A stretch of DNA of 64,000 nt from Mycobacterium kubicae. GTDB lineage: Bacteria > Actinomycetota > Actinomycetes > Mycobacteriales > Mycobacteriaceae. The stretch covers positions 434,001 through 498,000 of the forward strand of contig NZ_CP065047.1 of assembly GCF_015689175.1 (NCBI RefSeq). Direction: 5' to 3'. Both the position numbers and the translations under genes were made by a program. The notes under the pieces are model-generated. The model saw only the letters and a list, made by a program, of their open reading frames with translations, was not told the DNA's origin and did no database searches. Below, piece by piece: positions 41,021 to 50,799 of the stretch. Positions within the stretch are counted from its first letter, which is position 1. The number at the start of each line of letters is the position of its first letter.

Positions 41021-41890
41021 ATGTCGACAGCCACCGTCCTTCGCTCCCGCTTCCCGCGGGCGACGGCGAACATCAGTCGCTACGCCGGCGCCGTCACCCG
41101 GGGAGTCGACGAAGCCGGCCACCTCGCGTGGTTCACCGTCACCTCCTTGGGGCAGATCCCGCACGCCATCACCAACTACCGCAAAGAGACGCTGCGGCTG
41201 ATCGCCCAGATCGGCATGGGCACCGGTGCGATGGCCGTCGTGGGCGGCACCGCCGCAATCGTCGGCTTCGTGACCCTGTCGGGCAGTTCACTGGTCGCCA
41301 TTCAGGGTTTCGCCTCGCTGGGCAACATCGGTGTCGAGGCATTCACCGGGTTCTTCTCCGCACTGATCAACGTGCGCATCGCCGGGCCGGTGGTCACCGG
41401 CATTGCCTTGGCGGCGACGGTGGGAGCCGGCGCCACCGCCGAACTCGGCTCCATGCGTATCGCTGAAGAGATCGACGCCCTGGAAGTGATGGGCATCAAG
41501 TCGGTCTCGTACTTGGCATCCACCCGGATCATCGCCGGGTTGGTGGTGATCATCCCGCTGTACGCGCTGGCGATGATCATGTCTTTCCTATCGCCGCAGA
41601 TTGTCACGACCGCGTTGTACGGACAGTCGCACGGCACCTACGAGCACTACTTCCGGACGTTCCTGCGCCCGGACGACGTGTTCTGGTCGTTCCTGGAAGC
41701 GATCATCATCGCGGGGATCGTCATGATCACCCACTGCTACTACGGGTACAACGCCGGCGGCGGGCCGGTCGGCGTGGGCGAGGCCGTCGGTCGGTCGATG
41801 CGACTGTCGCTCGTCTCGGTACAGGTAGTTGTCTTGTGTGCCGCCTTGGCCCTCTACGGGGTCAATCCCAACTTCGCACTGACGGTGTAG
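41021..41890 (+). CDS. yrbE1B: MlaE-type permease YrbE1B
   Basis: 289 residues, same length as Rv0168. MlaE signature GSMRIAEEIDALEVMGIKSV, with hydrophobic helices GTGAMAVVGGTAAIVGFVTL, IIAGLVVIIPLYALAMIMSF and VVLCAALALYGVNPNFAL. Partner permease of YrbE1A. Starts 1 nt after its stop. The next gene, mce1A, begins 5 nt after its stop. Confidence 0.95.
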   Translation: MSTATVLRSRFPRATANISRYAGAVTRGVDEAGHLAWFTVTSLGQIPHAITNYRKETLRLIAQIGMGTGAMAVVGGTAAIVGFVTLSGSSLVAIQGFASLGNIGVEAFTGFFSALINVRIAGPVVTGIALAATVGAGATAELGSMRIAEEIDALEVMGIKSVSYLASTRIIAGLVVIIPLYALAMIMSFLSPQIVTTALYGQSHGTYEHYFRTFLRPDDVFWSFLEAIIIAGIVMITHCYYGYNAGGGPVGVGEAVGRSMRLSLVSVQVVVLCAALALYGVNPNFALTV

Positions 41891-41895
41891 GTGCC

Positions 41896-43215
41896 ATGAC
41901 TGGACCGCTGCTCAAGCAAAACAAGATGCACAACCCGCCGTACAAGCTGGCGGGCCTGGGCCTGATCATCGTCTTCTTCGTGATCATGGCCCTGGTGTAC
42001 GGCCAGTTCCGGGGCGACTTCACGGCCAAAACGAAACTGACGATGGTGGCATCGCGAGCCGGCCTGGTCATGGACCCGGGGTCGAAGGTCACCTACAACG
42101 GGGTGGAGATCGGCCGGGTCGGTGACATCTCCGAGATCTCGCGCGACGGAAAGCCGGCCGCCAAGTTCACCTTGGAGGTCTACCCGAAGTACCTGAAGTT
42201 GATCCCGGCCAACGTGAACGCGGACATCAAGGCGACCACCGTCTTCGGCGGAAAGTACGTCTCGCTGACCACGCCCAGGGACGCCAACGGAAACATCACC
42301 GCCAAGGGCCGCCTGTCACCGCAGAGCGTGATCGACGCCCGAACGGTGACGACGGAGATCAACACGCTGTTCCAGACCATCACCTCCATCGCGGAGAAGG
42401 TGGACCCGGTCAAGCTGAATCTGACGCTCAGCGCGGCCGCGCAGTCGCTGTCCGGGTTGGGTGACAAGTTCGGCCAGTCGATCATCAACGCCAACCAGAT
42501 CCTCGACGACGTCAACCCGCAGATGCCGCAGGCGCGTCGCGACATCCAGCAACTGGCCGCGCTCGGCGACACCTACGCCAACGCCTCGCCGGACTTGTTC
42601 GACTTCCTCAGCAACGCGGTCATCACCTCGCGCACCATCAACCAACAGCAGAAGGACCTGGACGCGGCGTTGTTGTCGGCGGCCGGGTTCGGCAACACCG
42701 CCGCCGACGTCATCGGCCGAGCCGGTCCCTACCTGGCGCGCGGCGCCGCCGACCTGGTGCCCAGCGCTCAGCTGCTGGACACCTACAGCCCGGCGATCTT
42801 CTGCACGCTGCGCAACTACCACGACATCGAACCGAAGGCCGCGGCGTTCCTCGGCGGCAACGGCTACTCGCTGAACGCCGACACCAAGTTGCTGTCCGGA
42901 TTGGGTCTGCTGCTGAACCCCGTATCGCTGGTGGCAGCCCTGCTCACCCAGGTCGGTTCGCTGGCCGGACTGATCGGTGGGGCGCCCAACCCCTACGTCT
43001 ACCCGGACAACCTGCCGCGGGTGAACGCGCGCGGTGGCCCAGGTGGCGCACCCGGTTGCTGGCAGCACATCACCCACGATCTGTGGCCGGCGCCCGAGCT
43101 GGTGATGGACAGCGGCAACAGCATCGCGCCGTACAACCACCTAGACACCGGTTCGCCCTACGCGATCGAGTACGTGTGGGGCCGTCAGGTAGGGGATAAC
43201 ACGATCAACCCATGA
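41896..43215 (+). CDS. mce1A: Mce1A, MlaD-domain substrate-binding subunit
   Basis: 439 residues. N-terminal membrane anchor (LAGLGLIIVFFVIMALVYGQ), MlaD/MCE domain from ~40 to ~120 (RAGLVMDPGSKVTYNGVEIG, TTVFGGKYVSLT), then a long helical tunnel-forming part and a C-terminal region with NARGGPGGAPGCWQHITHD. Mce1A-F assemble as a heterohexamer that conducts fatty acids across the periplasm. The ATG at 41896 places the anchor at the N-terminus; upstream reading overlaps yrbE1B. Overlaps mce1B by 4 nt. Confidence 0.95.
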   Translation: MTGPLLKQNKMHNPPYKLAGLGLIIVFFVIMALVYGQFRGDFTAKTKLTMVASRAGLVMDPGSKVTYNGVEIGRVGDISEISRDGKPAAKFTLEVYPKYLKLIPANVNADIKATTVFGGKYVSLTTPRDANGNITAKGRLSPQSVIDARTVTTEINTLFQTITSIAEKVDPVKLNLTLSAAAQSLSGLGDKFGQSIINANQILDDVNPQMPQARRDIQQLAALGDTYANASPDLFDFLSNAVITSRTINQQQKDLDAALLSAAGFGNTAADVIGRAGPYLARGAADLVPSAQLLDTYSPAIFCTLRNYHDIEPKAAAFLGGNGYSLNADTKLLSGLGLLLNPVSLVAALLTQVGSLAGLIGGAPNPYVYPDNLPRVNARGGPGGAPGCWQHITHDLWPAPELVMDSGNSIAPYNHLDTGSPYAIEYVWGRQVGDNTINP

Positions 43216-44252
43216 AAATCACCGGCACCGTCGTCAAACTCGGCATTATTTCTATAGTGCTGCTGCTGTTCACCGTGATGATCATCGTGGTGTTCGGCCA
43301 GATGCGCTTCGACCGCACCAACACCTACACCGCGGAGTTCAGCAACGTCAGCGGCTTACGCCAGGGCCAGTTCGTGCGCGCCTCGGGCGTCGAGGTCGGC
43401 AAGGTCAGCGACGTCAAACTGGTCGCCGGTGGCAAGCGGGCCCAGGTGAAATTCAACGTCGACCGGGGCGTGCAGCTGTACCAATCGACCTCGGCGCAAA
43501 TCCGCTACCTCGACCTGATCGGCAACCGCTACCTGGAGCTCAAGCGCGGCGAGGGCGAAGGCGCGGACCGCGTGCTGCCGCCCGGCGGGTTCATCCCGGT
43601 GGCCCGCACCACCCCGGCGCTGGACCTCGACGCACTGATCGGTGGCTTCAAGCCGCTGTTCCGTGCGCTGGACCCGGACAAGGTCAACGCCATCACCTCG
43701 GCCATCATCACCGTGTTCCAAGGACAGGGCGGCACCATCAACAGCATCCTGGACCAGACGGCCCAGCTCACGTCGCAATTGGCCGAACGTGACCAAGCGA
43801 TCGGCGACGTGATCAAGAACCTGAACATCGTGCTGGACACCACCGTCCGCCACCGCAAAGAGTTCGACCAGACGGTCAACAACCTCGAGGTGCTGATCAC
43901 CGGGTTGAAGGACCACGCCGACCCACTGGCCGCCGGAACCGCCAACATCAGCAACGCCACGGGCACCATCGCGGACCTGCTGGCCGAGGACCGCGCCCTG
44001 CTGCACAAGGCGATCAACAACCTCGACACCATTCAGCAGCCGCTGCTCGACCAGCGTGACCAGCTCAACGACTTCATCCACAAGGTGCCGAACGCGTTGA
44101 ACATGATCGGTCGCGGCATCGGCTCCTACGGGGACTTCGTCAACTTCTATCAGTGCGACATCCTGCTGCGCATCAACGGTTTGCAGGCCGGTGGGCCCAT
44201 TCGAACGGTCCGGCTCTTCAACCAGCCGACGGGTAGGTGCACCCCACAATGA
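43212..44252 (+). CDS. mce1B: Mce1B
   Basis: 346 residues as in Rv0170. Anchor helix IISIVLLLFTVMIIVVFGQM, MCE domain (NVSGLRQGQFVRASGVEVGK, YLDLIGNRYLELKRG), and the helical DUF3407 region ending GSYGDFVNFYQCDILLRING. Subunit of the Mce1 hexamer. Start and stop overlap neighbours by 4 nt each (ATGA). Confidence 0.95.
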   Translation: MKITGTVVKLGIISIVLLLFTVMIIVVFGQMRFDRTNTYTAEFSNVSGLRQGQFVRASGVEVGKVSDVKLVAGGKRAQVKFNVDRGVQLYQSTSAQIRYLDLIGNRYLELKRGEGEGADRVLPPGGFIPVARTTPALDLDALIGGFKPLFRALDPDKVNAITSAIITVFQGQGGTINSILDQTAQLTSQLAERDQAIGDVIKNLNIVLDTTVRHRKEFDQTVNNLEVLITGLKDHADPLAAGTANISNATGTIADLLAEDRALLHKAINNLDTIQQPLLDQRDQLNDFIHKVPNALNMIGRGIGSYGDFVNFYQCDILLRINGLQAGGPIRTVRLFNQPTGRCTPQ

Positions 44253-45811
44253 GAACGCTCGAACCGCCCAACAGACTCCGCATCGGCCTCATGGGCATCG
44301 TGGTGACCCTGCTGGTCATCGGCGTGGGCCAGAGCTTCACCAGTGTGCCGATGCTGATGGCGCGGCCCAGTTACTACGGGCAGTTCACCGACACCGGGGG
44401 ACTGAACAAAGGCGACAAGGTCCGCATCGCCGGCGTGGACGTCGGCAAGGTCGAGGCGATGAAGATCGACGGCGACCACATCAGCGTCAAGTTCAACATC
44501 GGCACCTACTCCATCGGCACCGAGAGCCGGTTGAACATCCGCACCGACACCATCCTGGGTAAGAAGGTGCTCGAGATCGAGGCGCGGGGTAACCAGCCGC
44601 TTCGACCCAACGGCATTCTCCCCATCGGCCAGAGCACCACGCCCTACCAGATTTACGACGCGTTCTTCGACGTGACCAGGGCGGCATCGGGCTGGAACAT
44701 CGACACCGTCAAGCAGTCGCTGCACGTGCTGTCCCAGACCATCGACGAGACCTACCCGCACCTGAGTTCGGCGCTGGACGGCGTCGCCCGCTTCTCCGAC
44801 ACGATCGGCAAACGCGACGAAGAGGTCAAGCACCTGCTGGCCCAGGCCAACCAGGTGGCCAGCATCCTCGGTGACCGCAGCGAGCAGGTGGACCGGCTGC
44901 TGGTCAACGCGAACACGCTGCTGGCCGCGATCGACGAGCGCGGCCGGGCCATCGACGCCCTGCTGGGCAACGTGGCGGCCTTCTCCACCCAGGTCTCGGG
45001 GTTGATCAACGACAACCCCAACCTCAACCACGTCCTGGAACAGCTGCACCAGCTCAGCGACATCCTGGTCCAGCGCAAGGACGACCTGGCCAAAGGTCTG
45101 GTCGAAGTGGGATCGTTCCTGCCGTCCCTGAACGAGGCCATCGGGTCCGGCCCGTTCTTCAAGGTGGTCCTGCACAACCTGCTGCCGGGCCAGATCGTGC
45201 AACCGTTCGTCGACGCCGCGTTCCGCAAGCGCGGCCTGGACCCCGAAGATTTCTGGCGCAGCGCCGGGCTGCCGGCGTTCCGGTTCCCCGACCCCAACGG
45301 CACCCGGTTCCCCAACGGTGCGCCGCCGCCTGCGCCACGGGTGCTCGAGGGCACGCCCGATCACCCGCTGCCAGCGGTGCCACCGGGATCCCCGTGCTCC
45401 TACACGCCGCCGATCGACGGCCTGCCGCGCCCCGACAACCCATTGCCCTGTCAGGGTCTGAGCGTGGGGCCGTTCGGTGGCCCGGGCTTCCCGGCGCCGT
45501 TCGACGTGCTGAGCTCGCCGCCGAACCCCAACGGCCTGCCGCCCACACCGGGCATCCCGATCGCCGGCCGGCCCGGAGATCCCCCGCCGGACGTGCCGGG
45601 TACGCCGGTCCCGTTGCCGCCGAACGCACCGCCGGGTGCGCGCACCGAGCACCTGGGACCCGCCGGTCCGACGCCGCCGCCGTCGACCTTCGCCCCGGCG
45701 TTGCCGCCGGGCCCGGCGGCGCCGCCCGGACCAGGACCGAACTTGCCGGCTCCATTCATCAACCCCGGCGGAACCGGCGGTAGTGGCGCGGACGGAGGTA
45801 GCCAGAATTGA
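44249..45811 (+). CDS. mce1C: Mce1C
   Basis: 520 residues (Rv0171 is about 515). Anchor LMGIVVTLLVIGVGQSFTSV, MCE domain (DTGGLNKGDKVRIAGVDVGK, RTDTILGKKVLEIE), helical part with HNLLPGQIVQPFVDAAFRKR and a long Pro-rich C-terminal tail of about 150 residues, probably disordered or cell-wall spanning. The ATG at 44249 (MRTLEPPNRLRIG) overlaps the mce1B stop. An in-frame ATG at 44237 is less likely. Confidence 0.94.
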   Translation: MRTLEPPNRLRIGLMGIVVTLLVIGVGQSFTSVPMLMARPSYYGQFTDTGGLNKGDKVRIAGVDVGKVEAMKIDGDHISVKFNIGTYSIGTESRLNIRTDTILGKKVLEIEARGNQPLRPNGILPIGQSTTPYQIYDAFFDVTRAASGWNIDTVKQSLHVLSQTIDETYPHLSSALDGVARFSDTIGKRDEEVKHLLAQANQVASILGDRSEQVDRLLVNANTLLAAIDERGRAIDALLGNVAAFSTQVSGLINDNPNLNHVLEQLHQLSDILVQRKDDLAKGLVEVGSFLPSLNEAIGSGPFFKVVLHNLLPGQIVQPFVDAAFRKRGLDPEDFWRSAGLPAFRFPDPNGTRFPNGAPPPAPRVLEGTPDHPLPAVPPGSPCSYTPPIDGLPRPDNPLPCQGLSVGPFGGPGFPAPFDVLSSPPNPNGLPPTPGIPIAGRPGDPPPDVPGTPVPLPPNAPPGARTEHLGPAGPTPPPSTFAPALPPGPAAPPGPGPNLPAPFINPGGTGGSGADGGSQN

Positions 45812-47421
45812 GTACTGCCTTTGACATCCGCAACATCAAGCTGCCGCCGCTGTCACGGGCGACCGTGATCATCGGATCGCTGCTGGTGGTGCTGGCGTTG
45901 GTCGCGGCTTTCGTCGGCTGGAAGTTGTTCGAGAAGCTGACCACCAACACGGTGATCGCCTACTTCTCCGAAACCAACGCGCTGTACGCCGGTGACAAGG
46001 TTCAGATCATGGGCCTGCAGGTGGGCACGATCGACAAGATCGAGCCGGCCGGCGACCGGATGAAGGTGACCTTCCACTACGAGAACACCTACAAGGTCCC
46101 CGCGAACGCGTCTGCCGTCATCCTCAACCCCACCCTGGTGGCCTCGCGTGCCATCCAGCTCGAGCCGCCGTACAAGGGTGGCCCCAAACTGGGCAACAAC
46201 GCGGTGATCCCGATCGAGCGCACTCAGGTGCCGGTCGAGTGGGACGAGTTGCGCAACAGCGTCACCAACATCATCTCCAAGCTGGGTCCCACCCCGGAGC
46301 AGCCGACGGGTCCCTTCGGTGAGGCGATCGAGTCCTTCGCCAACGGACTGGCCGGCAAGGGCAAGCAGTTCAACACGACGCTGAACAACCTCTCGCAGGC
46401 GCTGACCGCGTTGAACGAGGGCCGGGGCGACTTCTTCGCGGTGGTGCGCAGTTTGGCGTTGTTCGTCAATGCGCTGCACCAGGACGACCGGCAGTTCGTC
46501 GCGCTCAACCAGAACCTGGCGTCGGTCACCACCCGGTTGACCCACTCGGACACCGACCTGTCCAACGCGCTGCAGCAGTTCGACTCGCTGCTGTCCACCG
46601 TGCGCCCGTTCCTGGAAAAGAACCGCGAGGTGCTGACCACCGACGTCAACAACCTGGCGACGGTAACGAACACCTTGCTGCAACCCGAACCGCTCAACGG
46701 CCTGGAAACCGCACTTCACGTGCTGCCGACGGCCGCGGCCAACATCAACCAGATCTATCACCCGTCTCACGGCTCGTTGGTGGCCATTCCATCGATCACC
46801 AACTTCGCCAACCCGATGCAGTTGATCTGTAGCTCGATTCAGGCGGGCAGCCGATTGGGGTATCAGGAATCGGCCGAGCTGTGTGCGCAGTACCTGGCGC
46901 CGATCCTGGACGCCATCAAGTTCAACTACCTGCCGTTCGGGCTGAACCTATTCAGCACCGCCGAGGTGTTGCCCAAGGAAGTCGCGTACTCCGAGCCGCG
47001 GCTGCAGCCACCCAACGGGTACAAGGACACCACCGTGCCCGGTATCTGGGTGCCCGACACCCCAACCTCGCACCGCAACACCCAACAGGGCTGGATCACC
47101 GCACCCGGCATGCAGGGTGTGCAGGTCGGGCCGATCACCGCCGGGTTGATGACGCCGGAGTCGTTAGCTGAGTTGATGGGCGGGCCGAACATCGAGCCGG
47201 TCCAGTCCAACCTGCAGACGCCGCCGGGTCCGCCCAACGCCTACGACGAGAACCCGGTGCTGCCCCCGATCGGCCTGAACGCTCCGGTGCCGATCCAGCC
47301 GCCGCCGCCAGGGCCGAACGTGGCCCCGGGCCCCGTCGCTCCCACGCCCGCGCCAGTGGTGGCGCCCCCGGCGCCCGCGCCGGTCGGTGTTCCACTACCC
47401 GCTGAGGTAGGAGGTCAGTGA
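45808..47421 (+). CDS. mce1D: Mce1D
   Basis: 537 residues (Rv0172 about 530). Anchor VIIGSLLVVLALVAAFVGWK, MCE domain (ETNALYAGDKVQIMGLQVGT, TLVASRAIQLEPPYKGGPKL), helical segment, SSIQAGSRLGYQESAELCAQ, and a Pro-rich tail. Start TTG at 45808 within TTGA overlapping the mce1C stop. Subunit of the Mce1 complex. Confidence 0.94.
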   Translation: MSTAFDIRNIKLPPLSRATVIIGSLLVVLALVAAFVGWKLFEKLTTNTVIAYFSETNALYAGDKVQIMGLQVGTIDKIEPAGDRMKVTFHYENTYKVPANASAVILNPTLVASRAIQLEPPYKGGPKLGNNAVIPIERTQVPVEWDELRNSVTNIISKLGPTPEQPTGPFGEAIESFANGLAGKGKQFNTTLNNLSQALTALNEGRGDFFAVVRSLALFVNALHQDDRQFVALNQNLASVTTRLTHSDTDLSNALQQFDSLLSTVRPFLEKNREVLTTDVNNLATVTNTLLQPEPLNGLETALHVLPTAAANINQIYHPSHGSLVAIPSITNFANPMQLICSSIQAGSRLGYQESAELCAQYLAPILDAIKFNYLPFGLNLFSTAEVLPKEVAYSEPRLQPPNGYKDTTVPGIWVPDTPTSHRNTQQGWITAPGMQGVQVGPITAGLMTPESLAELMGGPNIEPVQSNLQTPPGPPNAYDENPVLPPIGLNAPVPIQPPPPGPNVAPGPVAPTPAPVVAPPAPAPVGVPLPAEVGGQ

Positions 47422-48578
47422 CCGTGATCGGCAAGCTTCGCCATCGCACCTGGCAGGGCATGGTGTTGTTGGCTGCCGCGTTGACGCTGAGCTCGTGCGG
47501 CTGGCGCGGCATCTCGCAGGTCGCCATTCCGGGTGCGCCGGGCAGCGGCTCGGGGTCCTACGTCGTCTACGCGCAGGTGCCCGACACCCTGGCCATCAAC
47601 GGCAACAGCAAGGTGATGGTCGCCGATGTGGAGGTCGGCTCGATCCGCAAGATCGAGCTGAAGAACTGGGTGGCCACGCTGACGCTGGGTCTGAACAACG
47701 GTGTCAAGCTGCCCAAGAACGCGCTGGCCAAGATCGGCCAGACCAGTTTGCTGGGTTCACAGCACGTGGAGCTGCTTTCGCCACCCAATCCGGCGCGGGA
47801 ACAGCTCAAGAACGGCGACGTCATCCCGTTGAAGAATTCCTCGGTCTATCCGACCACCGAGCAGACCCTGGCCAGCCTGGCCATGATCCTGCGCGGCGGC
47901 GGCATCCCGAACCTCGAGGTGCTGCAGAACGAGATCTTCAACATCCTTCATGGGCGCGGTGACCAGATCCGGGCATTCCTGGGCAAGCTGGACACCTTCA
48001 CCGACCAGCTCAACCAGCAGCGCGACGACATCACCCACGCCATCGATTCGACAAATCGGTTGCTGGCTTACGTGGGTGGCCGCTCGGACGTTCTCGAGCG
48101 GGTGCTGACCGACATCCCGCCGTTGATCAAGCACTTCGCCGAGACCAAGAATCTGCTGATCAACGCGATCGACTCGCTGGGAGCGGCCAGCAAGGTCACC
48201 GCTCAGTACCTCGGTGAAGCCCGCGGTCCGCTGCACACCGACCTCGAAGCGCTGCAGTGCCCGTTGCGGGAACTGGGTAAGGGCTCGCCGTTCCTGATTG
48301 GCGCCCTGAAGCTGATCCTCACCCAGCCGTTCGACATCGATACGGTGCCGAAACTGTTCCGCGGTGACTACATCAACATCTCCATCACGTTGGACGTCAC
48401 CTACAGTTCGGTCGACAACGCGTTCCTGACCGGAACCGGCTTGTCGGGCGCGCTGCGCGCACTCGAGCAGTCGTTCGGCCGCGACCCCGAAACGATGATC
48501 CCGGACGTGCGGTACACGCCCAACCCGAACGACGCACCCGGCGGTCCGCTGGTCGAAAGGGCGGATAGGCAATGCTGA
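47418..48578 (+). CDS. lprK: Mce1E lipoprotein LprK
   Basis: 386 residues (Rv0173: 390). Lipoprotein signal peptide TWQGMVLLAAALTLSSCGWR with lipobox LSSC, so the subunit is lipid-anchored rather than helix-anchored, as in all Mce E subunits. MCE domain: NSKVMVADVEVGSIRKIEL, GQTSLLGSQHVELLSP. GTG start at 47418, 4-nt overlap with mce1D; its 3' end overlaps mce1F by 7 nt. Confidence 0.95.
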   Translation: MTVIGKLRHRTWQGMVLLAAALTLSSCGWRGISQVAIPGAPGSGSGSYVVYAQVPDTLAINGNSKVMVADVEVGSIRKIELKNWVATLTLGLNNGVKLPKNALAKIGQTSLLGSQHVELLSPPNPAREQLKNGDVIPLKNSSVYPTTEQTLASLAMILRGGGIPNLEVLQNEIFNILHGRGDQIRAFLGKLDTFTDQLNQQRDDITHAIDSTNRLLAYVGGRSDVLERVLTDIPPLIKHFAETKNLLINAIDSLGAASKVTAQYLGEARGPLHTDLEALQCPLRELGKGSPFLIGALKLILTQPFDIDTVPKLFRGDYINISITLDVTYSSVDNAFLTGTGLSGALRALEQSFGRDPETMIPDVRYTPNPNDAPGGPLVERADRQC

Positions 48579-50122
48579 CTCAGTTCATCAAGCGCCAGCT
48601 GATCCTGTTCGGCGTGCTGACGGTCGTCGTGCTCAGCGTGCTGGGCGTGTTCTACCTGCAGGTCCCCACGCTGGTGGGCATCGGGCGCTACGACCTGAAG
48701 GCCGAATTGCCCGCATCCGGTGGTCTGTACCCGACGGCCAACGTCACCTACCGCGGCATCACGATCGGCAAGGTCACCTCCGTCGAGCCGACCGAGCGGG
48801 GCGCCGAGGCGGTGATGAGCATCGACAGCCGCTACAAGATCCCGATCGATGCGGTCGCCAATGTGCATTCGGTGTCCGCGGTCGGTGAGCAGTACCTGGA
48901 CCTGGTGTCCTCGGGCAATCCCGGCAAGTACTTCGCAGACGGCCAGACCATCACCAAGGGCACGGTGCCCGCCGAGATCGGGCCGGCGCTGGACACCGCG
49001 AACCGAGGGCTGGCGGTGCTGCCGAAGGAGAAGATCAGCACGCTGCTCGACGAGACCGCGCAGGCGGTCGGTGGGTTGGGGCCGGCGCTGCAACGTCTTG
49101 TCGACTCGACTCAGGCGATCGTCGGGGACTTCAACACCAACATCCGCGACGTCAACGACATCATCCAGCACTCCGGGCCGATCCTGAACAGCCAAGTCGA
49201 ATCCAGCGGTGCGATCGAGCGCTGGGCGCGCAACCTCAACCGGCTGGCCGCGCAGACCGCTGAACGCGACCAGAACCTGCGCAGCATCCTGCGCCAAGCC
49301 GCGCCGACGGCTGACCAGGTCAACGAGGTGTTCAGCGACGTGCGGGAGTCGCTGCCGCAGACGCTGGCGAACCTGGAGGTGGTCTTCGACCTGCTCAAGC
49401 GCTACCATGCCGGTTTCGAGCAGTTGCTGGTGTTCCTGCCGCAGGGCGCGTCCATCGCGGAGACGGTCGCCGCGCCGTTCCCGAACCAGGCCGCGCTGGA
49501 CCTGGCGCTGTCCATCAACCAGCCGCCGCCGTGTCTGACCGGCTTCATCCCGGCCTCGGAGTGGCGCTCCCCGGCCGACACCAACATGGCGCCGCTGCCC
49601 AACGGGACCTACTGCAAGATCCCGATGGACACCCCGGCCAACAGCGTGCGCGGCTCGCGCAACATTCCGTGTGTCGACGTCGCCGGCAAGCGCGCCGCCA
49701 CACCCCGGGAATGCCGCGACCCCAGGCCCTACGAACCGGCGGGCACCAACCCGTGGTTCGGTGACCCCAACCAGCTCTTGACGTGCCCGGCGCCTGCGGC
49801 GCGCTGTGACCAGCCGGTGAAACCCGGTCAGGTGATTCCGGCGCCGTCGATCAATACCGGCCTGAACCCCGCGCCAGCCGACCGAGTGCCGGGGACACCC
49901 CCGCCGACCAGTGACCCCTTGAGCCGGCCCGGATCGGGTACCGTTCAGTGCAACGGACAGCAGCCCAACCCGTGTGTTTACACTCCCGGCGGGCCTCCCA
50001 CGGCGGTCTATAGTCCTCAGAGCGGTGAGCTGGTAGGGCCCGACGGGGTGAAGTACTCCGTCGAAAACTCAACCAGAACAGGAGACGACGGATGGAAGGA
50101 GATGCTGGCGCCAGCCGGCTGA
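48572..50122 (+). CDS. mce1F: Mce1F
   Basis: 516 residues (Rv0174: 515). Anchor LFGVLTVVVLSVLGVFYLQV, MCE domain (GGLYPTANVTYRGITIGKVT, VHSVSAVGEQYLDLVSSGN), helical region and a Pro/Cys-containing C-terminus. It completes the six-subunit set. It overlaps the following mce-associated gene by 31 nt, unusually long for this operon. Confidence 0.95.
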   Translation: MLTQFIKRQLILFGVLTVVVLSVLGVFYLQVPTLVGIGRYDLKAELPASGGLYPTANVTYRGITIGKVTSVEPTERGAEAVMSIDSRYKIPIDAVANVHSVSAVGEQYLDLVSSGNPGKYFADGQTITKGTVPAEIGPALDTANRGLAVLPKEKISTLLDETAQAVGGLGPALQRLVDSTQAIVGDFNTNIRDVNDIIQHSGPILNSQVESSGAIERWARNLNRLAAQTAERDQNLRSILRQAAPTADQVNEVFSDVRESLPQTLANLEVVFDLLKRYHAGFEQLLVFLPQGASIAETVAAPFPNQAALDLALSINQPPPCLTGFIPASEWRSPADTNMAPLPNGTYCKIPMDTPANSVRGSRNIPCVDVAGKRAATPRECRDPRPYEPAGTNPWFGDPNQLLTCPAPAARCDQPVKPGQVIPAPSINTGLNPAPADRVPGTPPPTSDPLSRPGSGTVQCNGQQPNPCVYTPGGPPTAVYSPQSGELVGPDGVKYSVENSTRTGDDGWKEMLAPAG

Positions 50123-50799
50123 ACCCCACCGACGCGGACGATTCGTCTCGCACCACCACGACCACCCTGGAACAACCGGCATCCGAGGCCGAAACCCCGC
50201 AAGAAACCGAGGTCCTGGCGGCCGAGGAGTCCTCGGAGTCCGAGCCTGAGATCGCGGCGCCCGAAGACCCGCACACCGAGTCCGCGACCGCCGAGCGCGG
50301 CCCCTCGCGGCTGGGCCGTAAATGGTTCGCCGCCATCACTGTGCTGCTGTTGCTGATGGCCGGCGGCCTCGGGGCGGGCGCCTACTTCGCGCTGCGATAC
50401 AACCAGGAGCGCCAGGCCACCGCGCGCAATGAAGCCGCCGCGCTGAAGGCGGCCATGGATTGCGTCGCGGCCACCCAGGCTCCGGACACCAACGCGATGG
50501 TCGCCGCCGAACAGAAGATCGTCGAATGCGGCACCGACGCGTTCCGGTCCCAAGCCCTGCTCTACACCAGCATGGTGGTCCAGGCCTATCAAGCCGCCAA
50601 CGTCCACGTCCAGGTCTCCGACATGCGCGCCGCGGTCGAGCGCGACAACCCCGACGGATCGGTCGACGTGCTGGTGGCGCTGCGCGTCAAGGTGGCCAAC
50701 AACGAGTCGCAGAACGAGACCGGCTACCGGCTGCGAGTGCGGATGGCGCCCACCGAGGGCCAGTACAAGATCTCCAAACTCGACCAGGTGACGAAGTGA
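50092..50799 (+). CDS. Mce-associated membrane protein (Rv0175-like)
   Basis: 235 residues. Acidic, disordered N-terminus of about 80 residues, one membrane helix (WFAAITVLLLLMAGGLGAGA) and an extracytoplasmic domain of the Mas/VirB8-like (NTF2-like) fold with two cysteines (AMDCVAATQA, KIVECGTDAF) that may form a disulfide. Mce-associated proteins stabilise or accompany Mce transporters. The N-terminus is longer than in H37Rv (213 aa as I recall). ATG at 50092. Confidence 0.88.
   Translation: MEGDAGASRLNPTDADDSSRTTTTTLEQPASEAETPQETEVLAAEESSESEPEIAAPEDPHTESATAERGPSRLGRKWFAAITVLLLLMAGGLGAGAYFALRYNQERQATARNEAAALKAAMDCVAATQAPDTNAMVAAEQKIVECGTDAFRSQALLYTSMVVQAYQAANVHVQVSDMRAAVERDNPDGSVDVLVALRVKVANNESQNETGYRLRVRMAPTEGQYKISKLDQVTK

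Noticed and set aside
45400..45780. Pro-rich repeats at the mce1C 3' end as a tandem repeat
   Set aside because: Degenerate codon-level Pro/Gly richness of the protein tail, common in Mce C subunits, not a DNA repeat array.
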